From Aromatoleum evansii (GTDB taxonomy: Bacteria; Pseudomonadota; Gammaproteobacteria; Burkholderiales; Rhodocyclaceae), in assembly GCF_012910805.1 (NCBI RefSeq), contig NZ_WTVK01000012.1, forward strand, positions 59,131-123,130: DNA of 64,000 bases. The letters are read 5' to 3'. Shown piece by piece: positions 14,307-25,315 of this stretch. Numbering within the stretch: the stretch's first letter is position 1; each line of letters starts with the position of its first letter. The notes beneath the pieces are model-generated. The model saw only the letters and a program-made list of their open reading frames with translations, was not told the DNA's origin and searched no databases. The position numbers and the translations under genes are program-made.

Positions 14307-14693
14307 TCAATGAGCGAATCGGAAAAATACCGTATCAAGGTGACCGCGGTGGCGGAATACGTCCCCGGCCAGTCCGCGCCGGAAGAAGACCGCTACGTGT
14401 TCGCCTACCACATCACGATCACCAACGTAGGCACGGTCGGCGCACAACTCCTGAGCCGCCACTGGATCATCACCGACGGCGCCGGCAAGGTGCAGGAAGT
14501 GCGCGGCCAGGGCGTGATCGGCGAACAGCCGGCGCTAGCCCCCGGAGAGCAGTTCAGCTATTCGAGCGGCTCGGTTCTGGAAACCCCGGTCGGGACGATG
14601 CAGGGCAGCTACCAGATGGTGGCTGCGGACGGGCACCGCTTCGACGCCGAGATTCCGACCTTCGTGCTTGCGATGCCGCGCGTGCTGCACTGA
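14307..14693 (+). CDS. apaG: ApaG (DUF525) protein, 128 aa
   Basis: A single beta-sandwich domain of the ApaG family. It is recognised by YVFAYHITITNVGTVGAQLLSRHWIITDG, GEQPALAPGEQFSYSSG and the C-terminal IPTFVLAMPRVLH (segments read from the chain). The biochemical role is not settled; homologues bind pyrophosphate-type ligands, and in enterobacteria the gene neighbours apaH. Here apaH is 43 kb away. The gene converges with a histidine kinase gene, with 9 bp between the stops. Confidence 0.93.
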   Translation, partial: SMSESEKYRIKVTAVAEYVPGQSAPEEDRYVFAYHITITNVGTVGAQLLSRHWIITDGAGKVQEVRGQGVIGEQPALAPGEQFSYSSGSVLETPVGTMQGSYQMVAADGHRFDAEIPTFVLAMPRVLH

Positions 14694-14702
14694 GGCACGC
14701 CG

Positions 14703-16289
14703 CTACGCGGCAGCGCCCTCCTGGAGCAGCCGCACCGGCAGGACGACCTGCACCGCGGTGCCCTTGCCGGGCTCCGATTCCACGCGGACATGACCGTCGT
14801 AGAGGTGGGTCATGGTGTGCACGACCGCCAGCCCCATGCCGGTGCCTTGCCCGACATCCTTGGTCGTGAAGAAGGGTTCGAACAGTTTTTCGCGGTGCTC
14901 GGGCGCAATGCCGACGCCGACGTCGGTGACCGTGATCGCGACAAAATCGCCACGGAACTCGTGGCCACAGGAGTCGCAACGCTGCACGCCGGCGAAGGAC
15001 TCGCGGCGGGCCGTCAGCCGGATGGTGCCGATGCCCGCGATCGCGTCGCGCGCATTGATCAGCAGATTCATCATGATCTGATGAAGATGCGCCGGATCGA
15101 CGGACAGGCGCGGCAGGCCGGCATCGAGATCGGCAACCACCGCGAGCGTGTCGGGAAGCGTCGCGCGCAGCAGGCCGACGGCCTCGCGACCGATCGCGGC
15201 GAGCTCGGCGCTACCCGGCTGCACCGCGCCGCCGCGGCGGAAGCTGAGCAGCTGCTGGATCAATTCGCGCGCGCGCTGGCCGGCCGCGCGGATCTCCTCG
15301 ATGTACTTCACCACGCGTGCCTGGCCGCCTTCCTGCTTGAGCTGTGTGGCCGCAAGCTGCGAATAGCCGAGGATCGCGGCGAGCACGTTGTTGAAGTCGT
15401 GTGCGATGCCGCCGGCCAGCGTGGCGACGAGCTCCATGCGCTCGAGGCGCGCAACGCGTTCGAACAATTCGTGCCGCCGGCGCTCGTCTTCGCGCAGCTG
15501 GGTGATGTCTTCCTTCAGCGCAACGAAATGCCGCACTTCACCGCTCTCGTCGCGCACCGGCGACACGGAAACCGCCTCGCGGATGAGCCGGCCGTCGCGA
15601 CTGCGATTGGACATCTCGCCACGCCAGGTCTCGCCGGCGAGAATCGTGCGCCACAGACCCGCGTATTCCTCCTCGGTCGTTTCGCCGGACTTGAAGATGC
15701 TCGGGCGCGCGCCGATCAGCTCCGCTTCGGAGTAACCGTAGGCCCGGCAGCAGGCGGGATTCACGTATTCGATACGCCCGTCGCCGTCGGTGATGATGAC
15801 CGAGCAGCCTGACTGAGCGATCGCTTCGGCAAGCGTCCGGTTGCGCGCCTCGCTCGCCCGCAGCGCGTCTTCCGCACGTTTGATCGGCGTGATGTCGGCA
15901 AAGCTGGTGATCACCGAGGCGATCCGCCCCGCCGCGTCGGCAATGGGCTGGCTATTGACCTGGATCCACACCGGGTCCTGTCCCGGATGGGCAATCCCCA
16001 TTACGACGCCACGCTGCGGCAGGCCGGTGCGCAGCGTGACCATAGCCGGATGCTGATCCGGCGGACAGGGAGAACCATCCTCGTACAGGAAGTCGACCGG
16101 CAGGTTCTCGGGGGTATGCCCTTCGAGCTCGGCGGCGGACAGGCCGTAGATCTGCTGCGCCGTGCGATTGCACGCGGTGATGCGGCCTGCGCCGTCGCGC
16201 ACGACCACCCCTTCGAGCATGATGTCGAACAGGGGCGAGAGGTCTTCCTGACCCCGCGATTCGCGCATTGACTGCTGATAGTCTGCCAT
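14703..16289 (-). CDS. Soluble PAS-PAS sensor histidine kinase, about 528 aa
   Basis: A cytoplasmic two-component sensor kinase without membrane helices. Two PAS domains come first, at about residues 18-135 and 150-265. A HisKA H-box (LAGGIAHDFNNVLAAILGYS) carries the phosphorylated histidine. The HATPase_c domain has the N-box (INARDAI) and G-boxes DVGVGIAP and GQGTGMGLAVVH. A CDSC knuckle is inserted in the ATPase domain just before the first G-box. No receiver domain and no response regulator lie next to it, so it is an orphan kinase. I chose the ATG at 16289; the frame also opens at 16337. It is downstream of argJ on the same strand, with a 78-bp gap. The signal is unknown. Confidence 0.85.
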   Translation of the reverse strand: MADYQQSMRESRGQEDLSPLFDIMLEGVVVRDGAGRITACNRTAQQIYGLSAAELEGHTPENLPVDFLYEDGSPCPPDQHPAMVTLRTGLPQRGVVMGIAHPGQDPVWIQVNSQPIADAAGRIASVITSFADITPIKRAEDALRASEARNRTLAEAIAQSGCSVIITDGDGRIEYVNPACCRAYGYSEAELIGARPSIFKSGETTEEEYAGLWRTILAGETWRGEMSNRSRDGRLIREAVSVSPVRDESGEVRHFVALKEDITQLREDERRRHELFERVARLERMELVATLAGGIAHDFNNVLAAILGYSQLAATQLKQEGGQARVVKYIEEIRAAGQRARELIQQLLSFRRGGAVQPGSAELAAIGREAVGLLRATLPDTLAVVADLDAGLPRLSVDPAHLHQIMMNLLINARDAIAGIGTIRLTARRESFAGVQRCDSCGHEFRGDFVAITVTDVGVGIAPEHREKLFEPFFTTKDVGQGTGMGLAVVHTMTHLYDGHVRVESEPGKGTAVQVVLPVRLLQEGAAA

Positions 16290-16367
16290 CTTGATCCGGG
16301 TCGAGCCGCTCTCCGGATTATACGTACAGCATAGCAATGCAGCCAGTGCGCGATTTGCGGCCGAACA

Positions 16368-17606
16368 TCAGCTGCGGTAGTCGGCGTTGATCTTCACGTA
16401 GTCGTAGGAAAAATCGCAGGTCCACACCGTGGCGCGCTCGAGGCCGCGCCCGAGATCGACGCGTACGGTGATCTCCGCTTCCTTCATCACCCGCGCTCCC
16501 GCTTCCTCGCGGTACGTCGCCGCCCGACCGCCGTCCTCGGCGACCAACACCTCCTCGCTGGCGCTGGCGAGCCATACGCGCAGTCCGCTCACGTCCAGGT
16601 CGTCGATGCCGGCATAACCGATCGCGGCGAGGATGCGCCCGAGGTTGGGGTCGGAGGCGAAGAAGGCGGTCTTGACCAGCGGCGAGTGGCCGATCGCATA
16701 GGCGACCTTGCGGCATTCCGCACGGTCCTTGCCGCCTTCGACGGCGATCGTCATGAACTTGGTGGCCCCTTCGCCGTCGCGCACGATCGCCTGGGCGAGC
16801 CGGATCGACACGTCGACGATCGCTTCGCGCAGCACGCGGAAGTCCTCGCCCAGGGGGTCGTTGATCTCGGCGTTACCGGCCTTGCCGGTCGCGATGATGA
16901 TGAAGGAGTCGTTGGTCGAGGTGTCGCCGTCGACGGTGATGCTGTTGAACGACAGGTCCGCCGCCTCACGCGCAAGCGCGTCCAGCAGCGACTGCGAGAT
17001 CGCCGCGTCGCAGGCGAGGAAGCCGAGCATCGTCGCCATGTTCGGCTTGATCATGCCCGCCCCCTTGCTGATACCGGTCAGCGTGACCGTGCGCCCCGCG
17101 ATCGTCACCTGGCGCGACACAGCCTTGGCGATGGTGTCGGTCGTCATGATCGCATGCGCGGCGTCGAACCATCCATCGGCACGCAGATCGGCCTGCGCGG
17201 CGGGAAGCCCGGCCACCAGGCGATCGACCGGCAGCGGCTCGAGAATCACGCCGGTCGAGAACGGCAGCACCTGCTCGGCAGCGATGCCGAGCAGCCCGGC
17301 CACGGCGGCGCAGGTGGCTCTCGCGTTCGCCAGCCCCTCTTCGCCCGTCCCCGCGTTCGCGACGCCGGTATTGATGACGAGCGCACGCATGTCGCCGCCC
17401 GGCAGGTGATCCTTGCATACCTGCACCGGCGCGGCGCAGAAGCGGTTGAGCGTGAACACCCCCGCCACACGGCTGCCAGGGGCCACTTCGATGAGGGTCA
17501 GGTCGCGACGGTTCTGCTTGCGGATCGCGGCTTCGGCAACCCCGAGGCGGACGCCTGCGACCGGGCGCAGTTCAGCGGCAACCGGGGTCGAGAGGTTAAC
17601 GGGCAT
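16368..17606 (-). CDS. argJ: Bifunctional ornithine acetyltransferase / N-acetylglutamate synthase ArgJ, 412 aa
   Basis: ArgJ recycles the acetyl group between N-acetylornithine and glutamate in arginine synthesis; many forms also use acetyl-CoA. The precursor cleaves itself within [13 protein letters not shown], between Ala191 and Thr192, and the threonine becomes the nucleophile of the beta chain. This site is intact. Other family blocks are [30 protein letters not shown] and the C-terminus [15 protein letters not shown]. Length is normal. It lies in a same-strand run after the HDOD gene (84-bp gap). Confidence 0.96.
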   Translation of the reverse strand: MPVNLSTPVAAELRPVAGVRLGVAEAAIRKQNRRDLTLIEVAPGSRVAGVFTLNRFCAAPVQVCKDHLPGGDMRALVINTGVANAGTGEEGLANARATCAAVAGLLGIAAEQVLPFSTGVILEPLPVDRLVAGLPAAQADLRADGWFDAAHAIMTTDTIAKAVSRQVTIAGRTVTLTGISKGAGMIKPNMATMLGFLACDAAISQSLLDALAREAADLSFNSITVDGDTSTNDSFIIIATGKAGNAEINDPLGEDFRVLREAIVDVSIRLAQAIVRDGEGATKFMTIAVEGGKDRAECRKVAYAIGHSPLVKTAFFASDPNLGRILAAIGYAGIDDLDVSGLRVWLASASEEVLVAEDGGRAATYREEAGARVMKEAEITVRVDLGRGLERATVWTCDFSYDYVKINADYRS

Positions 17607-17690
17607 GACGGGTCTCCATCGGGCACAGGCGGCGGGTACCGCCCTTGGTTAATCGGATGTCGGCAAGCTCATCGGCAGCGAGGCCACGCA

Positions 17691-19238
17691 TCATCCGTTC
17701 TGGCGGGACGACGAGGCTGCCGTGACGGCGAGCGAGACTTGCTGCGCAAACAGCTGGAAAGCTTCGAAACGTTCGTCATCGACCCCTTCCGCGGCGTGGG
17801 TGCGGTCGGCATAGAAGAGGCCGATCGGGCGACCCTGCGCGAGGATGGGCGCGATGCAGGCGTTGGCGGCATCGGCCACCTGCTGCAGGCGATCGAGGCG
17901 GATCCCGGGCGGCGTCTGGCCGGGGCCGAAGCGCATCGCGCGCGGGTTGCGGAAGAATTCGTTGAACAGATCGCCGGGGGTGCCGTCGAGCGAGAAGATG
18001 AACGCCTGCCGCAATCCCTCTGCACTGCCACCGAGCGCCGTCTTGCCGATGAGTTGCAGTCGGTTCGGCGACAACAGCGCGAACAGCACGCGGTCGAAGC
18101 CCACGCCGCGATAGATCCCTTCGAGAACGAGTTGCAGGATTTCGTTGAGGTTCGCACCCGCTGCGATGCGGCCGGAGATCTCGCGCAGGATCCTGAGCTG
18201 GAGATGGGGGTCGGGCTCCATCGCGAGGATTTCGACCACCTCGGGCTCGACGGGCTCCACGACTCCTGCAGCGGGCGTCGGTCGCGGAATCAGCTCGCCC
18301 ACTTCGGCAGCACCGAAATATCCGGCGATGCGTGCCGCCTCGACACTATTCGCGGCAAGCTCCTCGCGCATCGCCTCGGACGAAAGTCCGGCAAAGGTCG
18401 CCAGGCCGCGAACGATTTTTTCAAGGCCCGGGCTGTCCCACCCGTTCTCGACTTCTGCCGCAAAGCGGTGGGCAAAGTGGATGGCCTGCTCGGGCACGCT
18501 TGCGCGAGTGCTGCCATCGAGCACGGACTGAAGCAGCGGACCGAGCTTCCACTCGCGCGCCAGCCCCTGCGAGAGCTGGCGCAAGCGAAAGCCGAGCACG
18601 CTCATCTGCGCCTCGTCGTCGGACTGCCCGGCGGCGAGAGCCTCGTCCAGCCGCTGTGCGAGCTTGCCGCCGAAGCACCAGAACGCCATCTCGCCAACCC
18701 GGGACAGCAGCGCGGCGATGAAGACTTCTTCGCTGCGTCCGTCACGTCGCAGCGCGGCCAGAGCGCGCGCCTGAACCGCCGCATGGAACACGCGCGCCAT
18801 CTCGGTCACGACACGCTGCCGGATGCCGCCGGTCAACAGGGCATCGATCACGCGGATCGCAACCGCGATCTCGGCGACGGCATTGAAGCCGAGCACGACA
18901 ATGGCGCGGCTGATGGTGCTCACCGCCTGGCGCGAAGGGTTGTACAAGACGCTGTTGGCGAGCTTGAGCACCTTTGCGGTCATTGCCGCGTCCTGCAGGA
19001 TGGCCTGGGCAAGCTTGCCGGTCGGGGATTTCTCATCCTCGGTGACGGAATGGATCAAGGCCACCGTCGCACCGAGGGCGGGCATCTCCTGGTCGCGGAT
19101 GAAAGCGACCCACTCCCCGAGTCCGCGCGGCTCGCGCTCCGCCGGCGCGGCGGCATCGGCCGGAACGCCGAGTTGCAGCTCGGGAAACAGCACGGACTCG
19201 CCGGGGCGCCTGCCCTTGGGATCAGCCGGCCCGGTCAT
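17691..19238 (-). CDS. HDOD-GAF signalling protein, 515 aa
   Basis: A soluble signalling protein with an N-terminal HDOD domain and a C-terminal GAF domain. The HDOD region (about residues 45-240) shows MPALGATVALI, KVLKLANSVLYNPSRQAVSTISRAIVVLG and a following helix bundle. It lacks the catalytic HD pair, as HDOD proteins do. The GAF region spans about residues 345-505 (NEILQLVLEGIYRGVGFDRVLFALL and GLFYADRT). HDOD proteins regulate motility, biofilm or stress genes in several proteobacteria, but no partner is seen here. The ATG at 19238 is preferred, with GGAG 11 nt upstream; a TTG at 19265 is also in frame. A terminator-like hairpin separates it from secA. Confidence 0.85.
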   Translation of the reverse strand: MTGPADPKGRRPGESVLFPELQLGVPADAAAPAEREPRGLGEWVAFIRDQEMPALGATVALIHSVTEDEKSPTGKLAQAILQDAAMTAKVLKLANSVLYNPSRQAVSTISRAIVVLGFNAVAEIAVAIRVIDALLTGGIRQRVVTEMARVFHAAVQARALAALRRDGRSEEVFIAALLSRVGEMAFWCFGGKLAQRLDEALAAGQSDDEAQMSVLGFRLRQLSQGLAREWKLGPLLQSVLDGSTRASVPEQAIHFAHRFAAEVENGWDSPGLEKIVRGLATFAGLSSEAMREELAANSVEAARIAGYFGAAEVGELIPRPTPAAGVVEPVEPEVVEILAMEPDPHLQLRILREISGRIAAGANLNEILQLVLEGIYRGVGFDRVLFALLSPNRLQLIGKTALGGSAEGLRQAFIFSLDGTPGDLFNEFFRNPRAMRFGPGQTPPGIRLDRLQQVADAANACIAPILAQGRPIGLFYADRTHAAEGVDDERFEAFQLFAQQVSLAVTAASSSRQNG

Positions 19239-19266
19239 GCGCGAAAACGCTCCACGCAAAGCCAAG

Positions 19267-19287
19267 AACGGCCCGCGCGGGGCCGTT
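19267..19287 (-). terminator. Terminator-like hairpin after secA
   Basis: A GC-rich inverted repeat, AACGGCCC on one side and GGGCCGTT on the other, with a short loop. On the minus strand it is followed by CTTGGCTTT, a weak T-rich tail. It lies 43 bp beyond the secA stop and just before the HDOD gene. Confidence 0.6.
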
Positions 19288-19330
19288 CAGGGATGCGGCG
19301 GAAAAGGGTCGTCGGGCCGCCCATCCTGCC

Positions 19331-22057
<2,727 letters not shown>

Positions 22058-22224
22058 GTGGGTATCTGGTGGGACCGATTCGGCAAAGGGGGAAGTTTAG
22101 CATGCCGACCGCAAGCCCCCGCAGGGGAAGCGGCGACCGGCCGCCCGAGCAGGCGGTAACAGCGCGCTTGCGGCCCGGGCACGCGCGACCTAACATCGGG
22201 TAGCACTCCGACTACGGCATCACC

Positions 22225-22659
22225 ATGACCCAGCTCATCCAGCGCTTCCTGGGCACCGGCGACGCGCTCGCTCGCCTGAAGGACCATGCGGCGCGCCTGA
22301 TGCGCCTGCAGGCCCTGCTCCAGCAGCACCTCCCGCCCGCGCTCTCGGCGGCCTGTTCGGTCGCCAACCTGAAGGGCGACACGCTGGTGCTGCTCGCCAA
22401 TGGCGGTGCCGCGGCCGCGCGCCTGAAGCAGATCGCGCCGTCGCTGGTCGAGCAGTTCGCGGCGGCGGGGCTGCCGATCAAGACAGTGCAGGTGAAGGTG
22501 AAGGTGCTGGAGACACGCGAGGAAAGGCGCCCGCCGCCGCATCGCACGATCTCGGAAGGCGGCAGCCGCAGCATCGAGGACTTTTCGGCCACGCTGCCGC
22601 CCGATTCGCCGCTGCGCGAGTCGCTCGAGCGCTTGGTGCGGCGAAGCCGCCGCGACTGA
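22225..22659 (+). CDS. DUF721/DciA-like protein, 144 aa
   Basis: A small basic protein of the DUF721 type. DUF721 proteins include DciA, which helps load the replicative helicase DnaB in bacteria lacking DnaC. The sequence shows a helical N-terminus (RLMRLQALLQQHLPPALSAAC), a beta-rich core (SVANLKGDTLVLLANGGAAAARLKQIAP) ending in a variant of the usual pattern, then a charged, probably disordered tail. The neighbourhood secA/DUF721/lpxC is common in beta- and gammaproteobacteria. Whether it is a true DciA cannot be read from this alone. Confidence 0.72.
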   Translation: MTQLIQRFLGTGDALARLKDHAARLMRLQALLQQHLPPALSAACSVANLKGDTLVLLANGGAAAARLKQIAPSLVEQFAAAGLPIKTVQVKVKVLETREERRPPPHRTISEGGSRSIEDFSATLPPDSPLRESLERLVRRSRRD

Positions 22660-22679
22660 TTTCCGGGCGCACGATCACG

Positions 22680-22697
22680 CGTCCGCTGCTGCGGACG
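22680..22697. terminator. Hairpin between convergent genes
   Basis: CGTCCGC/GCGGACG with a 4-nt loop lies in the 46-bp gap between the DUF721-like gene (+) and the two-helix membrane protein gene (-). There is no T-run on either side, so its role as a terminator is uncertain. Confidence 0.4.
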
Positions 22698-22705
22698 GGC
22701 GACGG

Positions 22706-22894
22706 CTACACGATCGGGACGAACACGCGTTCGAGCGCGAACAGCGCGAGGAACACGAACAGCACGACGATGCCCGCCCGGAAGCAGTTCCACGCCCACA
22801 GGCGGTACTTGGGATTGCCGGTGAGCAGCCACGCGACGAGCGACCCGCCGATGCCGATCACCGAAAGCATGGCGAACAGGCGGATCAGCAGCAT
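22706..22894 (-). CDS. Small two-helix membrane protein, 62 aa
   Basis: I do not recognise the family. The chain has two hydrophobic segments (LFAMLSVIGIGGSLVAWLLTG and, near the C-terminus, AGIVVLFVFLALFALERVF) joined by a short polar loop NPKYRLWAWNC. It lies 10 bp after lpxC on the same strand and is probably co-transcribed. The position after lpxC hints at an envelope role, but that is an inference only. Confidence 0.7.
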   Translation of the reverse strand: MLLIRLFAMLSVIGIGGSLVAWLLTGNPKYRLWAWNCFRAGIVVLFVFLALFALERVFVPIV

Positions 22895-22904
22895 CGCAGC
22901 GTAC

Positions 22905-23825
22905 TCAGGCGGCGAGCGAAAGTTCGAACTGGTGGCTGACCGCTGCCGGCGTCGCGGCGTCCTGCTCGAAGGTCACGATCTCCCAGGCACTGCTGTCTTC
23001 CAGCAGCACGCGCAGCACCTGGTTGTTCAGCGCGTGGCCGGCCTTGTGCGCGGAATAGCGGGCAAGCAGCGGATGGCCGCACAGGTAGAGGTCGCCGATC
23101 GCATCCAGGACCTTGTGCTTGACGAACTCATCGACGTAGCGCAAGCCCTCGGCATTGAGGACGCGGTATTCGTCCATCACGATCGCGTTGTCCAGGCTGC
23201 CGCCCAGCGCGAGGCCATTCGCGCGCATGAACTCCACGTCCTGCATGAAGCCGAAGGTGCGCGCGCGGGCGACGTCGCGGACGTAGGAATGCTCGGCAAA
23301 GTCGATGCTCACCTGCGTCGAGGTCTTGTCGATCGCGGGGTGGTTGAACACGATGGAGAAATCCAGCCGGAAGCCGTCGTAGGGCTCGAGGCGCACCCAC
23401 TTGTCGTCCTCGCGGTACTCGACGACCTTCTTCACGCGCAGGAAACGCTTGGGCGCCTGCTGTTCCTCGATACCCGCGGACTGCAGCAGGAACACGAAGG
23501 GACCCGCACTGCCGTCGAGGATGGGGATTTCGGGGGCATCGACGTCGACGTGCAGGTTGTCGATGCCAAGGCCGGCAAGGGCCGACATGAGGTGTTCGAC
23601 GGTGCCGACCTTCGCCCCGTCACGCTCGAGACCCGAGCACATGCGCGTATCGCACACCGAATACGGATCGGCCGGAAAATCCACGACCGGATCGAGATCG
23701 ACGCGATGGAAGACGATGCCCGTATCGGGCGCAGCCGGACGCAGCACCAGCTGGACCTTGCGTCCGCCGTGCAGGCCGACGCCGGTGGCCTTGATGAGCG
23801 ATTTGAGGGTGCGCTGCCTGATCAT
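22905..23825 (-). CDS. lpxC: UDP-3-O-acyl-GlcNAc deacetylase LpxC, 306 aa
   Basis: LpxC is the zinc enzyme for the committed step of lipid A synthesis. The start [20 protein letters not shown], the zinc histidine region [13 protein letters not shown] (His78), and the block [15 protein letters not shown] with the second histidine and aspartate are present. Length is normal (about 305 aa). The start at 23825 is favoured over upstream in-frame codons because it matches the family N-terminus. ftsZ lies upstream beyond a large hairpin, so lpxC probably has its own promoter in the 206-bp gap. Confidence 0.97.
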   Translation of the reverse strand: MIRQRTLKSLIKATGVGLHGGRKVQLVLRPAAPDTGIVFHRVDLDPVVDFPADPYSVCDTRMCSGLERDGAKVGTVEHLMSALAGLGIDNLHVDVDAPEIPILDGSAGPFVFLLQSAGIEEQQAPKRFLRVKKVVEYREDDKWVRLEPYDGFRLDFSIVFNHPAIDKTSTQVSIDFAEHSYVRDVARARTFGFMQDVEFMRANGLALGGSLDNAIVMDEYRVLNAEGLRYVDEFVKHKVLDAIGDLYLCGHPLLARYSAHKAGHALNNQVLRVLLEDSSAWEIVTFEQDAATPAAVSHQFELSLAA

Positions 23826-23891
23826 GGTTAAATTCCCGTTACACGACAGCAGTTTAGCACGCACAACCACGGTCACGCGGCAAGTTTGGTT

Positions 23892-23918
23892 GCAACGCAA
23901 CATGCAACACTGCGTTGC
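23892..23918. repeat. Inverted repeat upstream of lpxC
   Basis: GCAACGCA (23892-23899) and TGCGTTGC (23911-23918) form a perfect 8-bp inverted repeat with an 11-bp centre. It lies 67-93 bp before the lpxC start and could be an operator. No -10/-35 pair with good spacing is obvious. Confidence 0.4.
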
Positions 23919-23960
23919 TGCGGATTGCGCTCACGCCCCTGCGTTGCCCGCGGAAACGGA

Positions 23961-24011
23961 AACGGGCGCGTGCCGCAGACCGGAGGCGACGGTCCGCAGC
24001 ACGCGCCCGTT
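23961..24011 (-). terminator. Large hairpin after ftsZ
   Basis: Arms 23961-23982 and 23990-24011 pair almost completely (AACGGGCGCGTGC with GCACGCGCCCGTT, then a further GC-rich block), with a 7-nt loop. It begins 21 bp beyond the ftsZ stop. The downstream tail on the minus strand is only mildly T-rich. It probably ends the main dcw transcript. Confidence 0.75.
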
Positions 24012-24031
24012 ATGGGCGGAGCCGTTTATGC

Positions 24032-25171
24032 TCAGTCGGCCTGCTTGCGCAGGAAGGCCGGGATGTCGTACGTCCCCATGCCGTTGGCACTCATCGCCTC
24101 GACCTGCGTGCGACGATTGGTGCGGATGACCGCCGGCACGTCCAGATTGGTCAGGTCGATGCCGCCGACCGACGGGCCGTAGGTGCCGGTGCCCTGCACA
24201 ACCTGCATCACCGGCTGGCGCGCGGCGCGCGGCACGCCGAGGCCGGTGGCGACGACGGTCACGCGGACGCAGTCTTCCATCGACTCGTCGAACACGGTGC
24301 CGTACTTGACGAAGGCCTCCGGTGCAGCGAAGGCCTGGACGGTCTTCACGGCATCGCGCACTTCGGACATCTTCAGCGAGCGGCTGGCGGTGATGTTGAT
24401 CAGCACACAGCGTGCGCCGGACAGTTCGGTGCCCTCGAGCAGCGGGCTCACGGCGGCCTGCTCGGCGGCGATACGGGCACGGTCCATGCCGGAGGCTTCG
24501 GCGGACCCCATCATCGCGCGGCCCATCTCGCCCATGGCGGTGCGCACGTCCTGGAAATCGACGTTCACGAGGCCGGGCACATTGATGATCTCGGCGATGC
24601 CGCCGACGGCGCTGCGCAGCACGTTATCGGCCGAGCGGAAGCAGTCCTCGAAGCCGGCGTCGTCGCCGTACACTTCGAGCAGCTTGTCGTTGAGGACGAT
24701 GATCAGCGAGTCGACGTAACGGGTCAGCTCCTCGACGCCGCTTTCGGCAACGCGCAGGCGGTTCTCGAAGTCGAAGGGCTTGGTCACCACCGCGACGGTC
24801 AGGATGCCCATCTCCTTGGCGATCTCGGCCACGACCGGCGCCGCGCCGGTGCCGGTGCCGCCGCCCATGCCGCCGGTGATGAAGCACATGTGGGCGCCAT
24901 CGAGCGCGGCGGCGATCGCGTCGCGCGAATCCTGCGCGGCCGCGCGGCCGGCTTCAGGCTTGGAACCCGCCCCCAGGCCCGAGCTGCCCAGCTGGATCTT
25001 GTTCGGGGCGAGGCAGCGATTGAGCGCCTGCGCATCGGTGTTGGCGACGATGAATTCGACGCCCTGCACCCCCTCCCTGATCATGTGGTCGACGGCATTG
25101 CCGCCGGCGCCGCCGACACCGATCACCTTGATGATCGTGCCGGTCTGCTCCTTCTCAACGATTTCAAACAT
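24032..25171 (-). CDS. ftsZ: Cell division protein FtsZ, 379 aa
   Basis: FtsZ is the tubulin-like GTPase that forms the Z ring. The GTP-binding T4 signature GGGTGTGAAP is at about residues 103-112. KVIGVGGAGGNAVDHM is the N-terminal nucleotide loop, and the T7 region carries the catalytic acidic residues (GLVNVDFQDVRTAM). The conserved C-terminal peptide for FtsA/ZipA binding reads GTYDIPAFLRKQAD. The start at 25171 has GGAGGCGAGG just upstream; an in-frame ATG at 25207 is not favoured. A 144-bp AT-rich leader separates it from ftsA. Confidence 0.98.
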   Translation of the reverse strand: MFEIVEKEQTGTIIKVIGVGGAGGNAVDHMIREGVQGVEFIVANTDAQALNRCLAPNKIQLGSSGLGAGSKPEAGRAAAQDSRDAIAAALDGAHMCFITGGMGGGTGTGAAPVVAEIAKEMGILTVAVVTKPFDFENRLRVAESGVEELTRYVDSLIIVLNDKLLEVYGDDAGFEDCFRSADNVLRSAVGGIAEIINVPGLVNVDFQDVRTAMGEMGRAMMGSAEASGMDRARIAAEQAAVSPLLEGTELSGARCVLINITASRSLKMSEVRDAVKTVQAFAAPEAFVKYGTVFDESMEDCVRVTVVATGLGVPRAARQPVMQVVQGTGTYGPSVGGIDLTNLDVPAVIRTNRRTQVEAMSANGMGTYDIPAFLRKQAD

Positions 25172-25315
25172 TTGCCTCGCCTCCAGAAAAACAACCCCGA
25201 TATGCACCGAGCTGCCGCCAAACCTACATCTAGTAATAAATCAAAAGTTTACAACTAAATAAGGGAATCAGATCAACAACTCATTCAATTTGGCTGAAAA
25301 ATCCACGCCGTTACG
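25172..25315 (-). promoter_or_regulatory. AT-rich ftsA-ftsZ gap, likely ftsZ promoter region
   Basis: This is the only long gap in the cluster between ftsQ and ftsZ, and it is strikingly AT-rich against its surroundings. On the minus strand TTGATC with TGTAAA 17 bp further on is one possible promoter, but I cannot choose among several weak matches. Extra ftsZ promoters at this position are common in proteobacteria. Confidence 0.5.
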
